DNA of 64,000 bases from Ureibacillus manganicus DSM 26584 (GCF_000772945.1 NZ_JPVN01000016.1:1-64000); one strand, 5' to 3'. Shown: positions 43,019 through 53,162, numbered from the stretch's first letter. The notes: a model not told the origin generated them from the sequence alone. Numbers and translations are program-made.

Positions 43019-45235
43019 TTGAAGAAGATGAGGAAATTTGCAATCCTCGTAACGTCGACTGCTTTAACACTAGGAATCACTTCATCGATTGGACATGCTC
43101 AGTCGCCTATCGAAACACAAAATGATCGGATTGCAATTGAAGTTCATACGAATGAGGCTAATGTATCTAAGTCAGAGTTAATAAAAAAGTTAAAATCAGT
43201 CTTTCCAAATCAATTCGATTTCTTAAAAGAAAGTGATTTTACATTAAGTAATGCCCATCACTATCCCGAAGATGAACGAATTCGCTATGACTTAAGCTTT
43301 CAAAAATTATTGAACGGAAAAGACGTTTATGGAAGTGTAACTTTTGTTGGAGACACACTAGATATTGAATCCTTCTATTATTCTCCAGTTACAACAGCAG
43401 ATTCTTTATTCCCACCAAAAGTGTCGAAAGAAGAAGCACAAAAGATTGCTTCAGATTTTCTTAGCAAATTGCCAAACGGGAATAATTATGAGTTAAATCC
43501 ACTGTATACAAACTTTTACTATTATTCAAATCAATTACTTACAGAACCAATTCGCTATGAATTTTCATTTGTTCTAAAGGAAAATAACATACCGATAGCT
43601 GACCAACAAGTTTATGTGTCAGTGTTGGGTAATGGTGATGTTACACAATTCTATCGATATGTTCAAAATCCTAAAAATGTAACTTTTGATGATGCAAAAC
43701 TCGTAAAGAGTAATCAAGAGATTTTAAACAAAGTGAAAAATAATTTATCAGTTAATTTAAAATATCAAATCAATTACGATTATCGAACAGGAGAAGAATC
43801 ATTAGCTCTTGTATACCAACCATCTATTAATTTTGGGATCAATGCTTTGACTTCAGAATGGCAAACAGCTAATGGCTTTACAAAGGATACGCCAAATGTA
43901 GGGAAGGTCAAACTTTTAACAGCAAAACCACTTACTCCAAAATATAACGGAGTAACAGTTGATCAAGCGAAAAAAATAGCTCAAGAGTTATTAAAAATTG
44001 ATGTAGACAAAGTAAAATTAAACATTTCTTCTGTTCATGAGTATGAGAACGAACAAGGTCAACCATTCTTAAGTATCGGTTACTCTTATGACTGGGATTA
44101 TGGTGGTTTTGGTTCTTCTATAGAGATGAATAAGCTTACAGGAGAAATCACTTCTTACCATGATTTGAAAGAAGAAGTTTTAAGACAATTAGGTGAGCCT
44201 AAGAAAAATGGGGAAATTACGAAAAATGAAGCACAAACAAAAGCAATTGAGCACTTAAAACAATGGGTACCTTCCTATTTACACAACTACGCAAATCCGA
44301 TTGGAGAACCGTACCTTGAACAAGGACGTGGAATATATCATTTTACATTCCCGAGAGTTGTCGATGGAATCTTGGTTGAAGGAAGTCAAATAAGTGTTTC
44401 TGTGTACAATGATGGTTCACTATCAAGTTTATATGTGCACCACCGTGAATTTGAAAACTGGCCATCAACTAAAAACATTATTACAAGTGAGAATGCTAAA
44501 AAGAAATTCCTCGATGCACTAAGCCTAAAGCTTCAATATACTAAACTGCCGGATCCAAAAGCAACACATTATCATTTGGTGTATTCACCAATATACAATA
44601 ACAATGCATACAGTTACTTAGATGCAGTAACGGGAAATTGGAATAGTCAAAATGGGGAAATCAATCTACCACAAGTAACCCATCCAACTGCAGAAGAAGA
44701 ACTGAATTATTTAATTCAAAATAGAATTCTAGAAGTGAAAGATGCGAAAACTTTCAATGCAGACCAAACAATTAAAAACGGGGAAGCTTTGAGGGTTCTA
44801 GTGAAATCTTTATCTTATTTCTATGAGTACGATATAGCTGAAAGTGAAATTCTTACTCAAACATATGAAAATATTGATAAAAAGCATCCTCTATATTCAG
44901 TAGTAGAGCAAGCGGTTCGCATTGGCATACTTGATCCGAAAGAATCATTTAACCCGGATCAATTACTTACAAAAGAACAATTAGCCGTTTGGTACGTTCG
45001 AGCATTAGGATTAGATCTTGCTGCGAAAAATTATGAAATCTATAAATTAGATTTAATTGATACAAATAAAATTCAACCTAAGTATGTTGGTTATGTAGCA
45101 TTAGCTAACTCTTTACAATTGTTGGAACTTGAGAGTAATAATCAATTTATTCCTCAGCTTGAAGTTTCATATGCGAATTTAGCAACTTCTATTTTCCCAT
45201 TAGCACATTTAATACATGAAAATCGCCGATATTAA
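43019..45235 (+). CDS. Secreted YcdB/YcdC-repeat protein with S-layer homology domains
   Basis: The 738-residue product has a signal peptide ending near GHAQS. At least two PepSY-like YcdB/YcdC modules follow (VSKEEAQKIASDFLSKL, VTVDQAKKIAQELLKI, ITKNEAQTKAIEHLKQW). The C-terminus has S-layer homology repeats (FNADQTIKNGEALRVLVKSL, AVRIGILDPKESFNPDQLLT). It should be non-covalently bound to secondary cell-wall polymer, with the PepSY-like part possibly inhibiting a protease. The TTG follows AGGAGGG. It is monocistronic with a terminator. Confidence 0.85.
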   Translation: MKKMRKFAILVTSTALTLGITSSIGHAQSPIETQNDRIAIEVHTNEANVSKSELIKKLKSVFPNQFDFLKESDFTLSNAHHYPEDERIRYDLSFQKLLNGKDVYGSVTFVGDTLDIESFYYSPVTTADSLFPPKVSKEEAQKIASDFLSKLPNGNNYELNPLYTNFYYYSNQLLTEPIRYEFSFVLKENNIPIADQQVYVSVLGNGDVTQFYRYVQNPKNVTFDDAKLVKSNQEILNKVKNNLSVNLKYQINYDYRTGEESLALVYQPSINFGINALTSEWQTANGFTKDTPNVGKVKLLTAKPLTPKYNGVTVDQAKKIAQELLKIDVDKVKLNISSVHEYENEQGQPFLSIGYSYDWDYGGFGSSIEMNKLTGEITSYHDLKEEVLRQLGEPKKNGEITKNEAQTKAIEHLKQWVPSYLHNYANPIGEPYLEQGRGIYHFTFPRVVDGILVEGSQISVSVYNDGSLSSLYVHHREFENWPSTKNIITSENAKKKFLDALSLKLQYTKLPDPKATHYHLVYSPIYNNNAYSYLDAVTGNWNSQNGEINLPQVTHPTAEEELNYLIQNRILEVKDAKTFNADQTIKNGEALRVLVKSLSYFYEYDIAESEILTQTYENIDKKHPLYSVVEQAVRIGILDPKESFNPDQLLTKEQLAVWYVRALGLDLAAKNYEIYKLDLIDTNKIQPKYVGYVALANSLQLLELESNNQFIPQLEVSYANLATSIFPLAHLIHENRRY

Positions 45236-45241
45236 TAATCT

Positions 45242-45277
45242 AGCCAGACTCTACATTAAAGAGTCTGGCTTTTCTTA
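45242..45277 (+). terminator. Terminator of the SLH protein gene
   Basis: AGCCAGACTCT and AGAGTCTGGCT form a perfect 11-bp stem; TTTCTTA follows. Confidence 0.88.
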
Positions 45278-45305
45278 ATGCATAATGTATACGCCTTCTG
45301 AAACA

Positions 45306-45779
45306 TTATTCTTGTGTATCATTTATAAATTGTTCAAATTTTTTCGGTAATTTTAGCCCAAGTTCTTTTAGTTTTAAACGGGCATTTTCTACACGGGACA
45401 TTTCTTTTTCTTTTGTGACATCTTCATTCAAATTATCTTGTTTTGGTAAAATAATACCTAATTCTTTTAACTTAGCTCGAGCTTCTTCTATTGTAATTTT
45501 TCCTTCACGTAAGCTCTTTAAAATATCTTTCGCTTTTGCCTTTGTTTCTTCATCTAAAATAGTCTTGCCTTCATCAAGCTTCTCTGAATTACTTAACACT
45601 GACTTTACCGGAAGAATGATTACGTTTGCTCTTTCTTGCTTTTGTGAATTTGTATCTGTGTAGTCATCAATTGTACCAATGATAAGATTATTTTCGGCAA
45701 ATGCTGTTTCAGCATAGGGAAGTATAGCACCAATTGAAAGTAAAAATGTTAATAAATAAGGTAAAATTCTAATAGTCAT
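45306..45779 (-). CDS. Secreted protein with a duplicated LKELGxxLPK motif
   Basis: The 157-residue product has a signal peptide with AFA before the mature start near residue 29. An Asp/Lys/Glu-rich middle follows, with the helix EETKAKAKDILKSLREGKIT. Two copies of the same motif occur, ARAKLKELGIILPK at 100-113 and ARLKLKELGLKLPK at 133-146. The duplication suggests a small helical binding element, possibly one of several repeats known in secreted Bacillus proteins. No enzyme motif is seen. Confidence 0.65.
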   Translation of the reverse strand: MTIRILPYLLTFLLSIGAILPYAETAFAENNLIIGTIDDYTDTNSQKQERANVIILPVKSVLSNSEKLDEGKTILDEETKAKAKDILKSLREGKITIEEARAKLKELGIILPKQDNLNEDVTKEKEMSRVENARLKLKELGLKLPKKFEQFINDTQE

Positions 45780-45952
45780 AATATTCCTTCCTTGTCGTGC
45801 TTAAATTAGGTATATTCAATCATTACAATTAGAATGTCCGAAAAACATTAAAACAGTGGTGGATAATATTGCTCATTATACTTGCGAATAAAAATATGAA
45901 AACAAAACAGAATAAAAACGAAAGTTGAAATACAACAAGGGAGGGCAAAAAG

Positions 45953-46180
45953 TTGGCTAAATATAAAAACAAACCAAATCCAGATGACCGTTCAGATAAC
46001 GTAGAAAAATTACAGGCATTAATACAAAACACAGAAGAACAAATTCATAAAGCTGAAATAGCAATGGAGTTTTCTGGTGCGAACCAACAAGAGCAAATAA
46101 AAGAAAAAAACAAAAGACGTGAGAGAGCGATCCAAGGATTTAGAGAAGAAATTAAAGATGAAGCTCATAGTAATGAGTAG
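45953..46180 (+). CDS. tlp: Tlp, small acid-soluble spore protein (thioredoxin-like)
   Basis: The 75-residue product has the Tlp pattern: NPDDRSDNVEKLQALIQNTE near the start, a middle helix with the AEIAMEFSGANQQE segment, then KEKNKRRERAIQGFREEIKD. Tlp is made in the forespore and packed in the core; it shows that this organism forms endospores. The TTG follows GGGAGGG. A bidirectional hairpin terminator follows. Confidence 0.92.
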   Translation: MAKYKNKPNPDDRSDNVEKLQALIQNTEEQIHKAEIAMEFSGANQQEQIKEKNKRRERAIQGFREEIKDEAHSNE

Positions 46181-46213
46181 AATCTTGATGACCTTCTGAT
46201 ATCGTATCAAATG

Positions 46214-46250
46214 ACATGAGTTCAATTAGTTTTGAACTCATGTTTTATTT
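46214..46250. terminator. Terminator after tlp
   Basis: ACATGAGTTCAA and TTGAACTCATGT form a perfect 12-bp stem with a 6-nt loop, followed by TTTATTTTT. It may also serve the small convergent minus-strand gene. Confidence 0.88.
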
Positions 46251-46415
46251 TTAAGTGGTAAAATTCATTGTAATTAAGCCAATAATGCAAAAAGCGTATA
46301 GTGTTAAGGCAAGAATTTTGTTGCCTTTTGGAATACCATTCGTATTGAACACAAAAAAAACCATAAATGAAATAATTAAAAAGACGCCAATGCTATATGT
46401 TAACTGATGCTCCAA
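46251..46415 (-). CDS. Small two-helix membrane protein (54 residues)
   Basis: On the minus strand a TTG follows GAGGGAAC at suitable spacing and opens a 54-codon frame. It encodes two hydrophobic segments (SIGVFLIISFMVFFVF and LALTLYAFCIIGLITM) joined by NTNGIPKGNK. The frame ends at the shared hairpin terminator after tlp. No family is recognised. Support is the ribosome-binding site, the coherent topology and the terminator. Confidence 0.5.
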   Translation of the reverse strand: MEHQLTYSIGVFLIISFMVFFVFNTNGIPKGNKILALTLYAFCIIGLITMNFTT

Positions 46416-46572
46416 ATAAGTTCCCTCTTTTTTCCTTCATTTACGCATAGTATCCTACCTTTTTTGGAAAAATAATCAACTTTTTCAACATTATATAAAT
46501 TTAATGTTTGTATAATTCGCTTTGTGAATTTGTTACAATAGCTCTAGTTATTAGCTAGAAATGAGGATTTTT

Positions 46573-48522
46573 ATGTATAAAACAGTTGGGGTACTCGCTC
46601 ATGTAGATGCCGGTAAAACTACATTTTCTGAACAATTACTTTTTCATACAGAAAGTATTAGGGCAATGGGGAGAGTTGACCATAAAAATGCCTATTTAGA
46701 TCATCATTCTATTGAAAGACAAAGAGGAATTACGGTATTTGCAGATCAAGGTAGAATTCATTATAAAGGGGATACCTTTACACTAATCGATACGCCAGGA
46801 CACGTCGATTTTGCTGCAGAAATGGAAAGAGCAATTAGTGTGTTGGATTATGCAATTATGATTATTAGTGCAGTAGATGGCATAGAAGGACATACAGAAA
46901 CTGTTTGGGAATTATTAAGAAAATATCATGTCCCAACGTTCATTTTTATGAACAAAGTTGACCGTGATGAAGTCGATATCAATGGATTGATGGAGGATAT
47001 TCAGAAGCATTTTTCAATGAATGCATTATTAGTTACTGAACCTATAACTAAAAATTCTATTTCAGATGAAATACTAGAATGGATTGCCGAAAGAGACGAA
47101 AAATTACTCGATCAATATCTTGATGGTAACATAGATCTTCCAATGTTTATTCAATATCTTCAAACCTACATTCAAAATGAACAAGCATTTATTTGTATGG
47201 CAGGATCTGCTTTAAAAGATATTGGGGTTATTGATTTTTTTGAACAATTTTCTCTATTGACAGAAACATACTATGACAATACTTTACCATTTAAGGGGAA
47301 AGTATTTAAAATTAGACACGATGAACAAAATGTACGAATTACTTATATCAAAGCTTTGCAGGGAACCTTACAAATCCGTCAGGAAATTGAATTCGGGGAG
47401 ATCTCAGAGAAAATTACAGATATTCGCTTATATAACGGTAATCGATATGATTCTGTTAGAATGGTTGAGGCAGGGGAAGTGTTTGCCGTTACAGGATTGT
47501 CTAAAGCTGAAATTGGAGATGTCATTGGTGCTGACCCATCAACTTCAAAGGAATTTCAACTTTCGCCAACTTTACAAGCGAGAGTAGTATATAACGGTTC
47601 TGAGCATATAAAAGATGTTTTAAAATTATTTCGTATATTAGAAGCGGAAGAACCAACTTTAAAAGTAATTTGGAGTGAAAAGTTTCAAGAAATTCATGTA
47701 CATATTATGGGAGTCATTCAATTAGAAGTATTACAAGTTGTGGCAAAAGAACGTTTTAACCTAGAGATTTCATTTGACGACCCGAAGATTTTATATTTAG
47801 AAACAATACATACAAGTGTGCTTGGATATGGACATTTCGAGCCTTTAAAACATTATGCAGAAGTACATTTGAAAATGGAACCAGTACAAAGAGGTGCTGG
47901 GGTCATTTTTGAAAATAAATGTCATGCCGATGATTTATCAATTGGTCATCAACGTTTAATAGAACAACATGTATTCGAAAGGGAACACCATGGTTTATTG
48001 ACAGGGTCGCCAATTACTGATATTAAATTCACTCTACTTACAGGGAGAGCCCATAACAAGCATACAAATGGTGGCGACTTTCGTGAAGCAACTTTTCGTG
48101 CAATCCGTCAGGGTCTGGAACAAGCAGATAATATAGTATTAGAACCTTATTACCGTTTTAAAATGAAAGCCTCACTTGACCATATTGGACGTATGATGTC
48201 AGATATCCAACAAGCAAGTGGTACATTTGAAACACCAATAACAACTGTGGACAAAGTTGTTATTGAAGGAACAGTGCCTGTTGCAAATTTTATAAATTAC
48301 AATGCAACATTCTCTGCTTATACAAATGGTAAAGGAGCATTAACATTACAATTTATAGGATATGATGTTTGCCACAATCCTGTAGAAGTTATTGAATGGA
48401 TAGGTTATGACAAAAAGGCCGACCCAGAATATACTTCTTCTAGTATTTTCTGTGCTAAGGGAAAAGGATATATAGTACCTTGGTATGAAGCTGAGGCCGC
48501 AATGCATTGTTTGAAAAAATAA
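46573..48522 (+). CDS. Tet(M)-like ribosomal-protection family GTPase
   Basis: The 649-residue product is an EF-G-like GTPase of the Tet(M)/Tet(O) family: G1 AHVDAGKTT, G2 QRGITVFA, G3 DTPGHVDF, G4 NKVD, with domains II-V following at full length. Tet(M) relatives free the ribosome from tetracycline. Chromosomal homologues of this kind in Bacillales are not always resistance genes. The ATG spaced five bases from GAGGA gives MYKTVGVLAHVDAGKTT, aligned with Tet(M). It is monocistronic. No leader peptide of the Tet(M) type is evident. Confidence 0.8.
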   Translation: MYKTVGVLAHVDAGKTTFSEQLLFHTESIRAMGRVDHKNAYLDHHSIERQRGITVFADQGRIHYKGDTFTLIDTPGHVDFAAEMERAISVLDYAIMIISAVDGIEGHTETVWELLRKYHVPTFIFMNKVDRDEVDINGLMEDIQKHFSMNALLVTEPITKNSISDEILEWIAERDEKLLDQYLDGNIDLPMFIQYLQTYIQNEQAFICMAGSALKDIGVIDFFEQFSLLTETYYDNTLPFKGKVFKIRHDEQNVRITYIKALQGTLQIRQEIEFGEISEKITDIRLYNGNRYDSVRMVEAGEVFAVTGLSKAEIGDVIGADPSTSKEFQLSPTLQARVVYNGSEHIKDVLKLFRILEAEEPTLKVIWSEKFQEIHVHIMGVIQLEVLQVVAKERFNLEISFDDPKILYLETIHTSVLGYGHFEPLKHYAEVHLKMEPVQRGAGVIFENKCHADDLSIGHQRLIEQHVFEREHHGLLTGSPITDIKFTLLTGRAHNKHTNGGDFREATFRAIRQGLEQADNIVLEPYYRFKMKASLDHIGRMMSDIQQASGTFETPITTVDKVVIEGTVPVANFINYNATFSAYTNGKGALTLQFIGYDVCHNPVEVIEWIGYDKKADPEYTSSSIFCAKGKGYIVPWYEAEAAMHCLKK

Positions 48523-48739
48523 ACCTAAAAAAGTTATTCATTTAATAATATATTTAAGATATGATTGAATCTAGAAGTCTTCACTTTTTCGATACAAATT
48601 ACTAACAAATGTGCTAAACATCACACTTATATTTTGATAGAATAGTAAAAGATAAAACATTCTTTGTAGATACATCTTTAACATAGTGTTAATTTACTAG
48701 TAAATTTGTGTGTGTAAAGATACTAAAGGTGGAACAAAA

Positions 48740-50452
48740 ATGAAACTTAAATCTACATTAACCTTTCAACTAGGCACATTAATTGCAGGTATTTTAATTG
48801 TAATGATTGCCATATCATCCGTTGCAACCTACATAACTGCATACGATAAGCTATATGAAGCAGCAGGGATCGAAGCATATGGCTGTGCAAATATTACAAC
48901 TGGTTTAATTAACCCAGCTGACTTAGATAAAGCGCTTGCAGGTGATGTTAAAACTAGTGAAAATCTAGGTAGTACAATTAACTGGACAACACAGCATAAA
49001 GATATTTTTGAATCTCAATATATTTTAGATTTAAACGGAAATCTTGTTGCATTAGATGATAATTTGAGAGAAAAAGGTTTTGCACCTGGAGATGCCTTTA
49101 AAATGGATGAACAAGCAATTTCAACTTTACTTGAAACAGGGCACCCAACATATTCTGAGCCTTATGAATTTGGAGGAATGAATCGACTTTCAGGTTATGC
49201 TCCAATTTACGAAGACCATGACCCGTCAAAAGAAATAATTGCAATTAGTGTTATAGATTTTGATGCAAATATCGTTTCAGACAGAACTTGGGGAGTTGTT
49301 AGCCAAGGGATTTTAATTAGTATTATTCCTATGATCCTAGCTGCAATCGGTACTGCTTTACTGATCCGTCGTAAAACAAAGCCAATTTCACAACTAATTG
49401 TTCAAGCAAAAGAAATTGCAGATGGAAACTTAATGGTTGAACCAACGAAAGTTAAAAGTAATGACGAAATTGGTAGTTTAGCAACTACGTTAAACCAATT
49501 AACTTCTAATTTACAAAATATACTAATGACTATGCGTAACACATCCCATCAACTAACTGAAAATGCAAATGAAACTGCTAGCTCTTTAAACGAAATGAAT
49601 ACTTCAGTCCAAGTTGTTGCAAACAATATTGAAGAAGTTTCAGCTTCAATGACTGATGGTATGAATCATGCGGACCAAGCTTCAAACGTTCTACTATCAC
49701 TTGCTGAAGACTTGCAAAATATGAAAATAAAGGCTGACAACACTGTAGAAATTTCAAATAATACAATGCAAATTGCAACTGAAGGCGAAGTAAGAGCAAA
49801 AGAAATTAGTAATGATATGGAAAAAATTAAAACTGGATCAAAAGAAGTCAGTGATACAATTCAACAACTCGTACAATCAACGACAAAAATACAATCTATT
49901 ACGAATGCGATTTCCGATATTGCTTCTCAAACAAATTTACTAGCTCTGAATGCTTCCATTGAAGCTGCTAGGGCAGGGGAACACGGAAAAGGGTTCGCTG
50001 TAGTTGCAGAAGAAGTTCGGAAATTAGCAGAACAATCAAACAAAGAAGTGTCACAAGTCGAAAACTTAGTGAAAGATATAATGGATAAAATTGGTAAAGT
50101 GATGATTTCATCAAACGAAAATGAAAAATATATTGAAAAGGGTTCAAATACAGTACATTTAACAGCACAAGCACTAAATAATATTTCATCTGCTGTTGCA
50201 AATACCGTAAATGAAATCACAACTATTTCAAACTTGCTTTCAACTGAAACTGTAAAATCGGATAAAATTGTAGAAATGATTCAAGAGTTTACCCAATCTA
50301 TACATCAAATCGAGAGTACTATGACTAATATCTCAGCAGCTGCTCAAGAAACAACTGCAGGTATTGAAGAAGTAGCCGATCGTTCAAATGGATCAACACG
50401 TATGGCGCAGGAATTAGAAAATTGTGTTCGTACATTTAAAGTGAAAGAATAG
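48740..50452 (+). CDS. Methyl-accepting chemotaxis protein
   Basis: The 570-residue receptor has membrane segments at about residues 8-33 and 188-212, an extracellular sensor of about 150 residues between them (Cache-like by size), a HAMP domain near 213-268, and a long coiled-coil signalling domain. The hairpin tip [20 protein letters not shown], followed by [20 protein letters not shown], is the CheA/CheW contact. The ATG after AAAGGTGG is chosen. The ligand is unknown. No chemotaxis genes are adjacent. Confidence 0.92.
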   Translation: MKLKSTLTFQLGTLIAGILIVMIAISSVATYITAYDKLYEAAGIEAYGCANITTGLINPADLDKALAGDVKTSENLGSTINWTTQHKDIFESQYILDLNGNLVALDDNLREKGFAPGDAFKMDEQAISTLLETGHPTYSEPYEFGGMNRLSGYAPIYEDHDPSKEIIAISVIDFDANIVSDRTWGVVSQGILISIIPMILAAIGTALLIRRKTKPISQLIVQAKEIADGNLMVEPTKVKSNDEIGSLATTLNQLTSNLQNILMTMRNTSHQLTENANETASSLNEMNTSVQVVANNIEEVSASMTDGMNHADQASNVLLSLAEDLQNMKIKADNTVEISNNTMQIATEGEVRAKEISNDMEKIKTGSKEVSDTIQQLVQSTTKIQSITNAISDIASQTNLLALNASIEAARAGEHGKGFAVVAEEVRKLAEQSNKEVSQVENLVKDIMDKIGKVMISSNENEKYIEKGSNTVHLTAQALNNISSAVANTVNEITTISNLLSTETVKSDKIVEMIQEFTQSIHQIESTMTNISAAAQETTAGIEEVADRSNGSTRMAQELENCVRTFKVKE

Positions 50453-50460
50453 AAAGAAAA

Positions 50461-50498
50461 AGAATGGTTCAATTCAAAAGTTGAATCATTCTTTTATT
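50461..50498 (+). terminator. Terminator of the chemoreceptor gene
   Basis: AGAATGGTTCAA and TTGAATCATTCT form a 12-bp stem with one G-U, followed by TTTATTATT. Confidence 0.85.
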
Positions 50499-50581
50499 AT
50501 TCTCAAAAAACGATATAATTTAATAGATTATAATAACAAAGTTACATAGTTAGTGTTTAAAATGGGTAGGTGTAAAGTTAG

Positions 50582-51328
50582 ATGAACTTAGTTAACACAA
50601 AAGATATTTATTTCAAAGGATCCAAACATGCTATATTACTTTTACATAGTTTTACTAGTAGTGCGAAAGAAATGAGTGGTCTTGCAAAACAGCTTCATGA
50701 ACATGGATTTAGCTGTTATGCTCTAAATTACAAAGGGCATGGAGAATCACCTGAAAGGTTATTTGAATCTTCAGTAGAAGAAGCATGGCAATCAGCTAAA
50801 AGTGCATTCCAATTTTTACAAGATGAAGGCCATGAGGAAATTATTGTTATAGGTCAGTCACTTGGTGGTGTAATGGCTTTAAGATTGGCATCGCAAAGTG
50901 CGTGTAAAGCAATTGTTGTTATATCAGCTCCTGTTGTAGAAAGACCCATTGAAAGCTTAGAAAATCGTGTTAGACATTATACTAAACGATATTATTCCTT
51001 AAAAAATGAATCTCAGCAATGGATTGATGGTTTTATGAAGCAACACTTTCCAAGACCAGTTGAAAAGATAAAAGCTTTACAACAATTTATCGCAAACACA
51101 AAAAACATTCTTCCCTCACTAAACAAACCAATATGCTTGTGTAAAGGCGGATTGGATGATGTAGTATTTCATGAAAGTATTGATTTTATAGAAAGAAATG
51201 TTCAAAGCAATCACAAAAATAAAATTACCTATCCAAATAGCGGACATTTAATCACCTTGGATAAGGATCGAGACTATTTATTTCAGGACATTCACTTGTT
51301 TATACGTCAAATCGTTGAAGAGAATTAG
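50582..51328 (+). CDS. Alpha/beta hydrolase, carboxylesterase (Est30-like)
   Basis: The 248-residue product has the carboxylesterase layout: LLLHSFTSSAKEM oxyanion region, nucleophile Ser in IGQSLGGVMA near residue 94, Asp in GGLDDVVF and His in NSGHLITLD. The size and GQSLGG match the Est30/YvaK group of Bacillales, which hydrolyse short-chain esters. The ATG lies 5-8 bases after GGGTAGGTG. It is a single gene. Confidence 0.85.
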   Translation: MNLVNTKDIYFKGSKHAILLLHSFTSSAKEMSGLAKQLHEHGFSCYALNYKGHGESPERLFESSVEEAWQSAKSAFQFLQDEGHEEIIVIGQSLGGVMALRLASQSACKAIVVISAPVVERPIESLENRVRHYTKRYYSLKNESQQWIDGFMKQHFPRPVEKIKALQQFIANTKNILPSLNKPICLCKGGLDDVVFHESIDFIERNVQSNHKNKITYPNSGHLITLDKDRDYLFQDIHLFIRQIVEEN

Positions 51329-51387
51329 CTATTTTTAAACTTACAAAAACCTATAGACGTGTAAACTATTAATAATAAAAAAGTGTA

Positions 51388-51504
51388 GTGCAAGATAAAG
51401 TCTTCTATTATGGGACTACTTTCTATTTTATTATAACTATCGTGATCGTTTTACTTGTTACTAAAATATCAAATAGTATCAAACTTGGTCGCTCTCCGCG
51501 TTGA
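51388..51504 (+). CDS. Possible 38-residue single-helix membrane peptide
   Basis: A GTG-started frame encodes MQDKVFYYGTTFYFIITIVI, a continuing hydrophobic VLLVTK and a polar, basic tail ISNSIKLGRSPR. The ribosome-binding site is poor. The helix followed by basic residues resembles short DUF4083-type proteins, and this may be a remnant of one. The call is weak. Confidence 0.3.
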   Translation: MQDKVFYYGTTFYFIITIVIVLLVTKISNSIKLGRSPR

Positions 51505-51566
51505 GAAAAATTATTACGTTAGTAGAAGTACTAATTTTTGTACATTCGTTTTTCAATAAAACATTC

Positions 51567-51600
51567 AAGCACAATGCATTTTCTCATTGTGCTTTTTTCT
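51567..51600 (+). terminator. Terminator between esterase region and MBL gene
   Basis: AAGCACAATG and CATTGTGCTT form a perfect 10-bp stem with an 8-nt loop, followed by TTTTCT. Confidence 0.85.
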
Positions 51601-51613
51601 TTGATAAATCGTT

Positions 51614-52441
51614 TTAATGATCGTTTTGGATTATACTTTCATTTAAAATAGAGTTTACTATATGAAGAGAATCCCATTCACCTCGGGACAATTTAATAAT
51701 AGGGTATTTTTTAGGAAACAGTTTGCCACAAATTTCAGAAGCAGAATATCCAATTTTATTTAACTCCATCACTTCTTGTTGTATGGAAACTAAATAATCG
51801 AGTTTTTTCTGAATTTGAATTCGGCCGTCATTTACAAATCCAGCATGTTGACAAATCACTTCGTTAAAATCAAAGGACAGTACTTTCTCTAATGATTGAA
51901 TAATTGTAGGAATACTTTCATTAGAAAGTAGTAACTTAGTATGCACCTGAACGAATAAATCTCCAGTAAATAATTGGCCAGTCTCTCGATTTAAGAAGGA
52001 TTGATGGTCAAATGCGTGACCGGGTGTATCAATCACATCCCAAGTTGCATTCCGAGATTGGAAGATTGTTGGAGTTGGATGTGTGTGAAATGGCATCCGT
52101 ATTCCCCAAAATGCTTTTCGATAAAAAGGGTAATCTGCTTTATCTGTGCAAATATTAATTGATTTTTCATTGATATATATTGGTGTTTTTTTCGTTTTCT
52201 CAATGTAAGCTGCACAGCCAGTATGATCCTCATGATGATGTGTAATTAAAACTTGGTCAAAGTCTGCATGATCAATAAACGATTCAAAATATTTATGTAA
52301 AGAACGAGCCCCAGTATCAATTAGCACGCCATCGATTAGATAACTATATACATTCATGGAGAAACCTTGTAATGACACCTTGCCGTTCATATAAGAAACG
52401 CCATTTTTTTCTCCAATCATTGCACTCTTTTTAAAAATCAC
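51614..52441 (-). CDS. MBL-fold metallo-hydrolase
   Basis: The 275-residue product has the beta-lactamase fold zinc motif THHHEDHTG near residue 85, the further ligands in DTPGHAFDHQ and FTGDLFV, and a last His in CQHAGF. The GTG eight bases after AAAAAGGAG is the better start than an ATG 54 bases upstream, which has no ribosome-binding site. Members of this broad family hydrolyse thioesters, lactones or phosphodiesters; the substrate cannot be read here. It is monocistronic. Confidence 0.82.
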   Translation of the reverse strand: MIFKKSAMIGEKNGVSYMNGKVSLQGFSMNVYSYLIDGVLIDTGARSLHKYFESFIDHADFDQVLITHHHEDHTGCAAYIEKTKKTPIYINEKSINICTDKADYPFYRKAFWGIRMPFHTHPTPTIFQSRNATWDVIDTPGHAFDHQSFLNRETGQLFTGDLFVQVHTKLLLSNESIPTIIQSLEKVLSFDFNEVICQHAGFVNDGRIQIQKKLDYLVSIQQEVMELNKIGYSASEICGKLFPKKYPIIKLSRGEWDSLHIVNSILNESIIQNDH

Positions 52442-52549
52442 AAGATCAACTCCTTTTTCATCCATATCATATAACAAAAATGAATGAGTATTCAATCTTA
52501 ATGCTACGATTAATAGTTGCTCAGTTTGATCTAAATTTGCACATAAAAA

Positions 52550-53090
52550 TCAAGGGCAGAGAAGTTGCTCATAAGTATGTCGAAGTCGCTCAATAGGAGC
52601 AAAAAGTCGCTCATAAAAATCACAAGATGGAGAAGTCGCTCATAAGTGCCTCGAAATCGCTCATATCCCGGTAAAAGTCGCTCAATAGGAGCAAAAAGTC
52701 GCTCATAAAAATCACGGGATGGAGAAGTTGCTCATAAGTGCCTCGAAGTCGCTCATATCCCAGTGAAAGTCGCTCAATAGGAGCAAAAAGTCGCTCATAA
52801 AAATCACAAGATGAGAATTCGCTCATATCCCGGTAAAATTCGCTCAATTGGAGCCAAAAGTCGCTCAAAAAAAACACAAGATAGAGAAGTCGCTCATAAG
52901 TACCTCGAAGTCGCTCATATCCCAGTGAAAGTCGCTCAATTGGAGCCAAAAGTCGCTCATAAAAATCACAAGATGGAGAAGTCGCTCATAAGTACCAAAA
53001 ACTCGCTCATATCCCGGTGATAGTCGCTCAATTCAAGCTAAAACTCGCTCATAACGACCCAAATTTCGCTCATAAATATCACACGATTGT
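52550..53090. repeat. Array of AAGTCGCTCATAA words with a 92-bp higher-order period
   Basis: About 24 copies of AAGTCGCTCA(T/A)A occur at roughly 20-27-bp spacing. Four words plus linker sequences make a 92-bp unit. The CACAAGATGGAGAAG part recurs at 52621, 52713, 52805 and 52875, then 52967, that is, at 92, 92, 70 and 92 bp. One unit has lost a word. Linkers such as CCTCGAAGTC and CCCAGTGAAAG repeat in order. Frames across it on either strand arise only from the repeat. Confidence 0.88.
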
Positions 53091-53162
53091 AAAATTGCTA
53101 AATCTCAACATAGCAAAAAGCATGTGTAACTTTTGTGTTTCACATGCTTTGTAAAGTTCCAT

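Noticed and set aside
52620-52949. Long minus-strand open frame with repeating YERLRGTYERLL
   Set aside because: It is only the translation of the GCTCATAA repeat array; no ribosome-binding site, and plus-strand frames through the array look equally repetitive.
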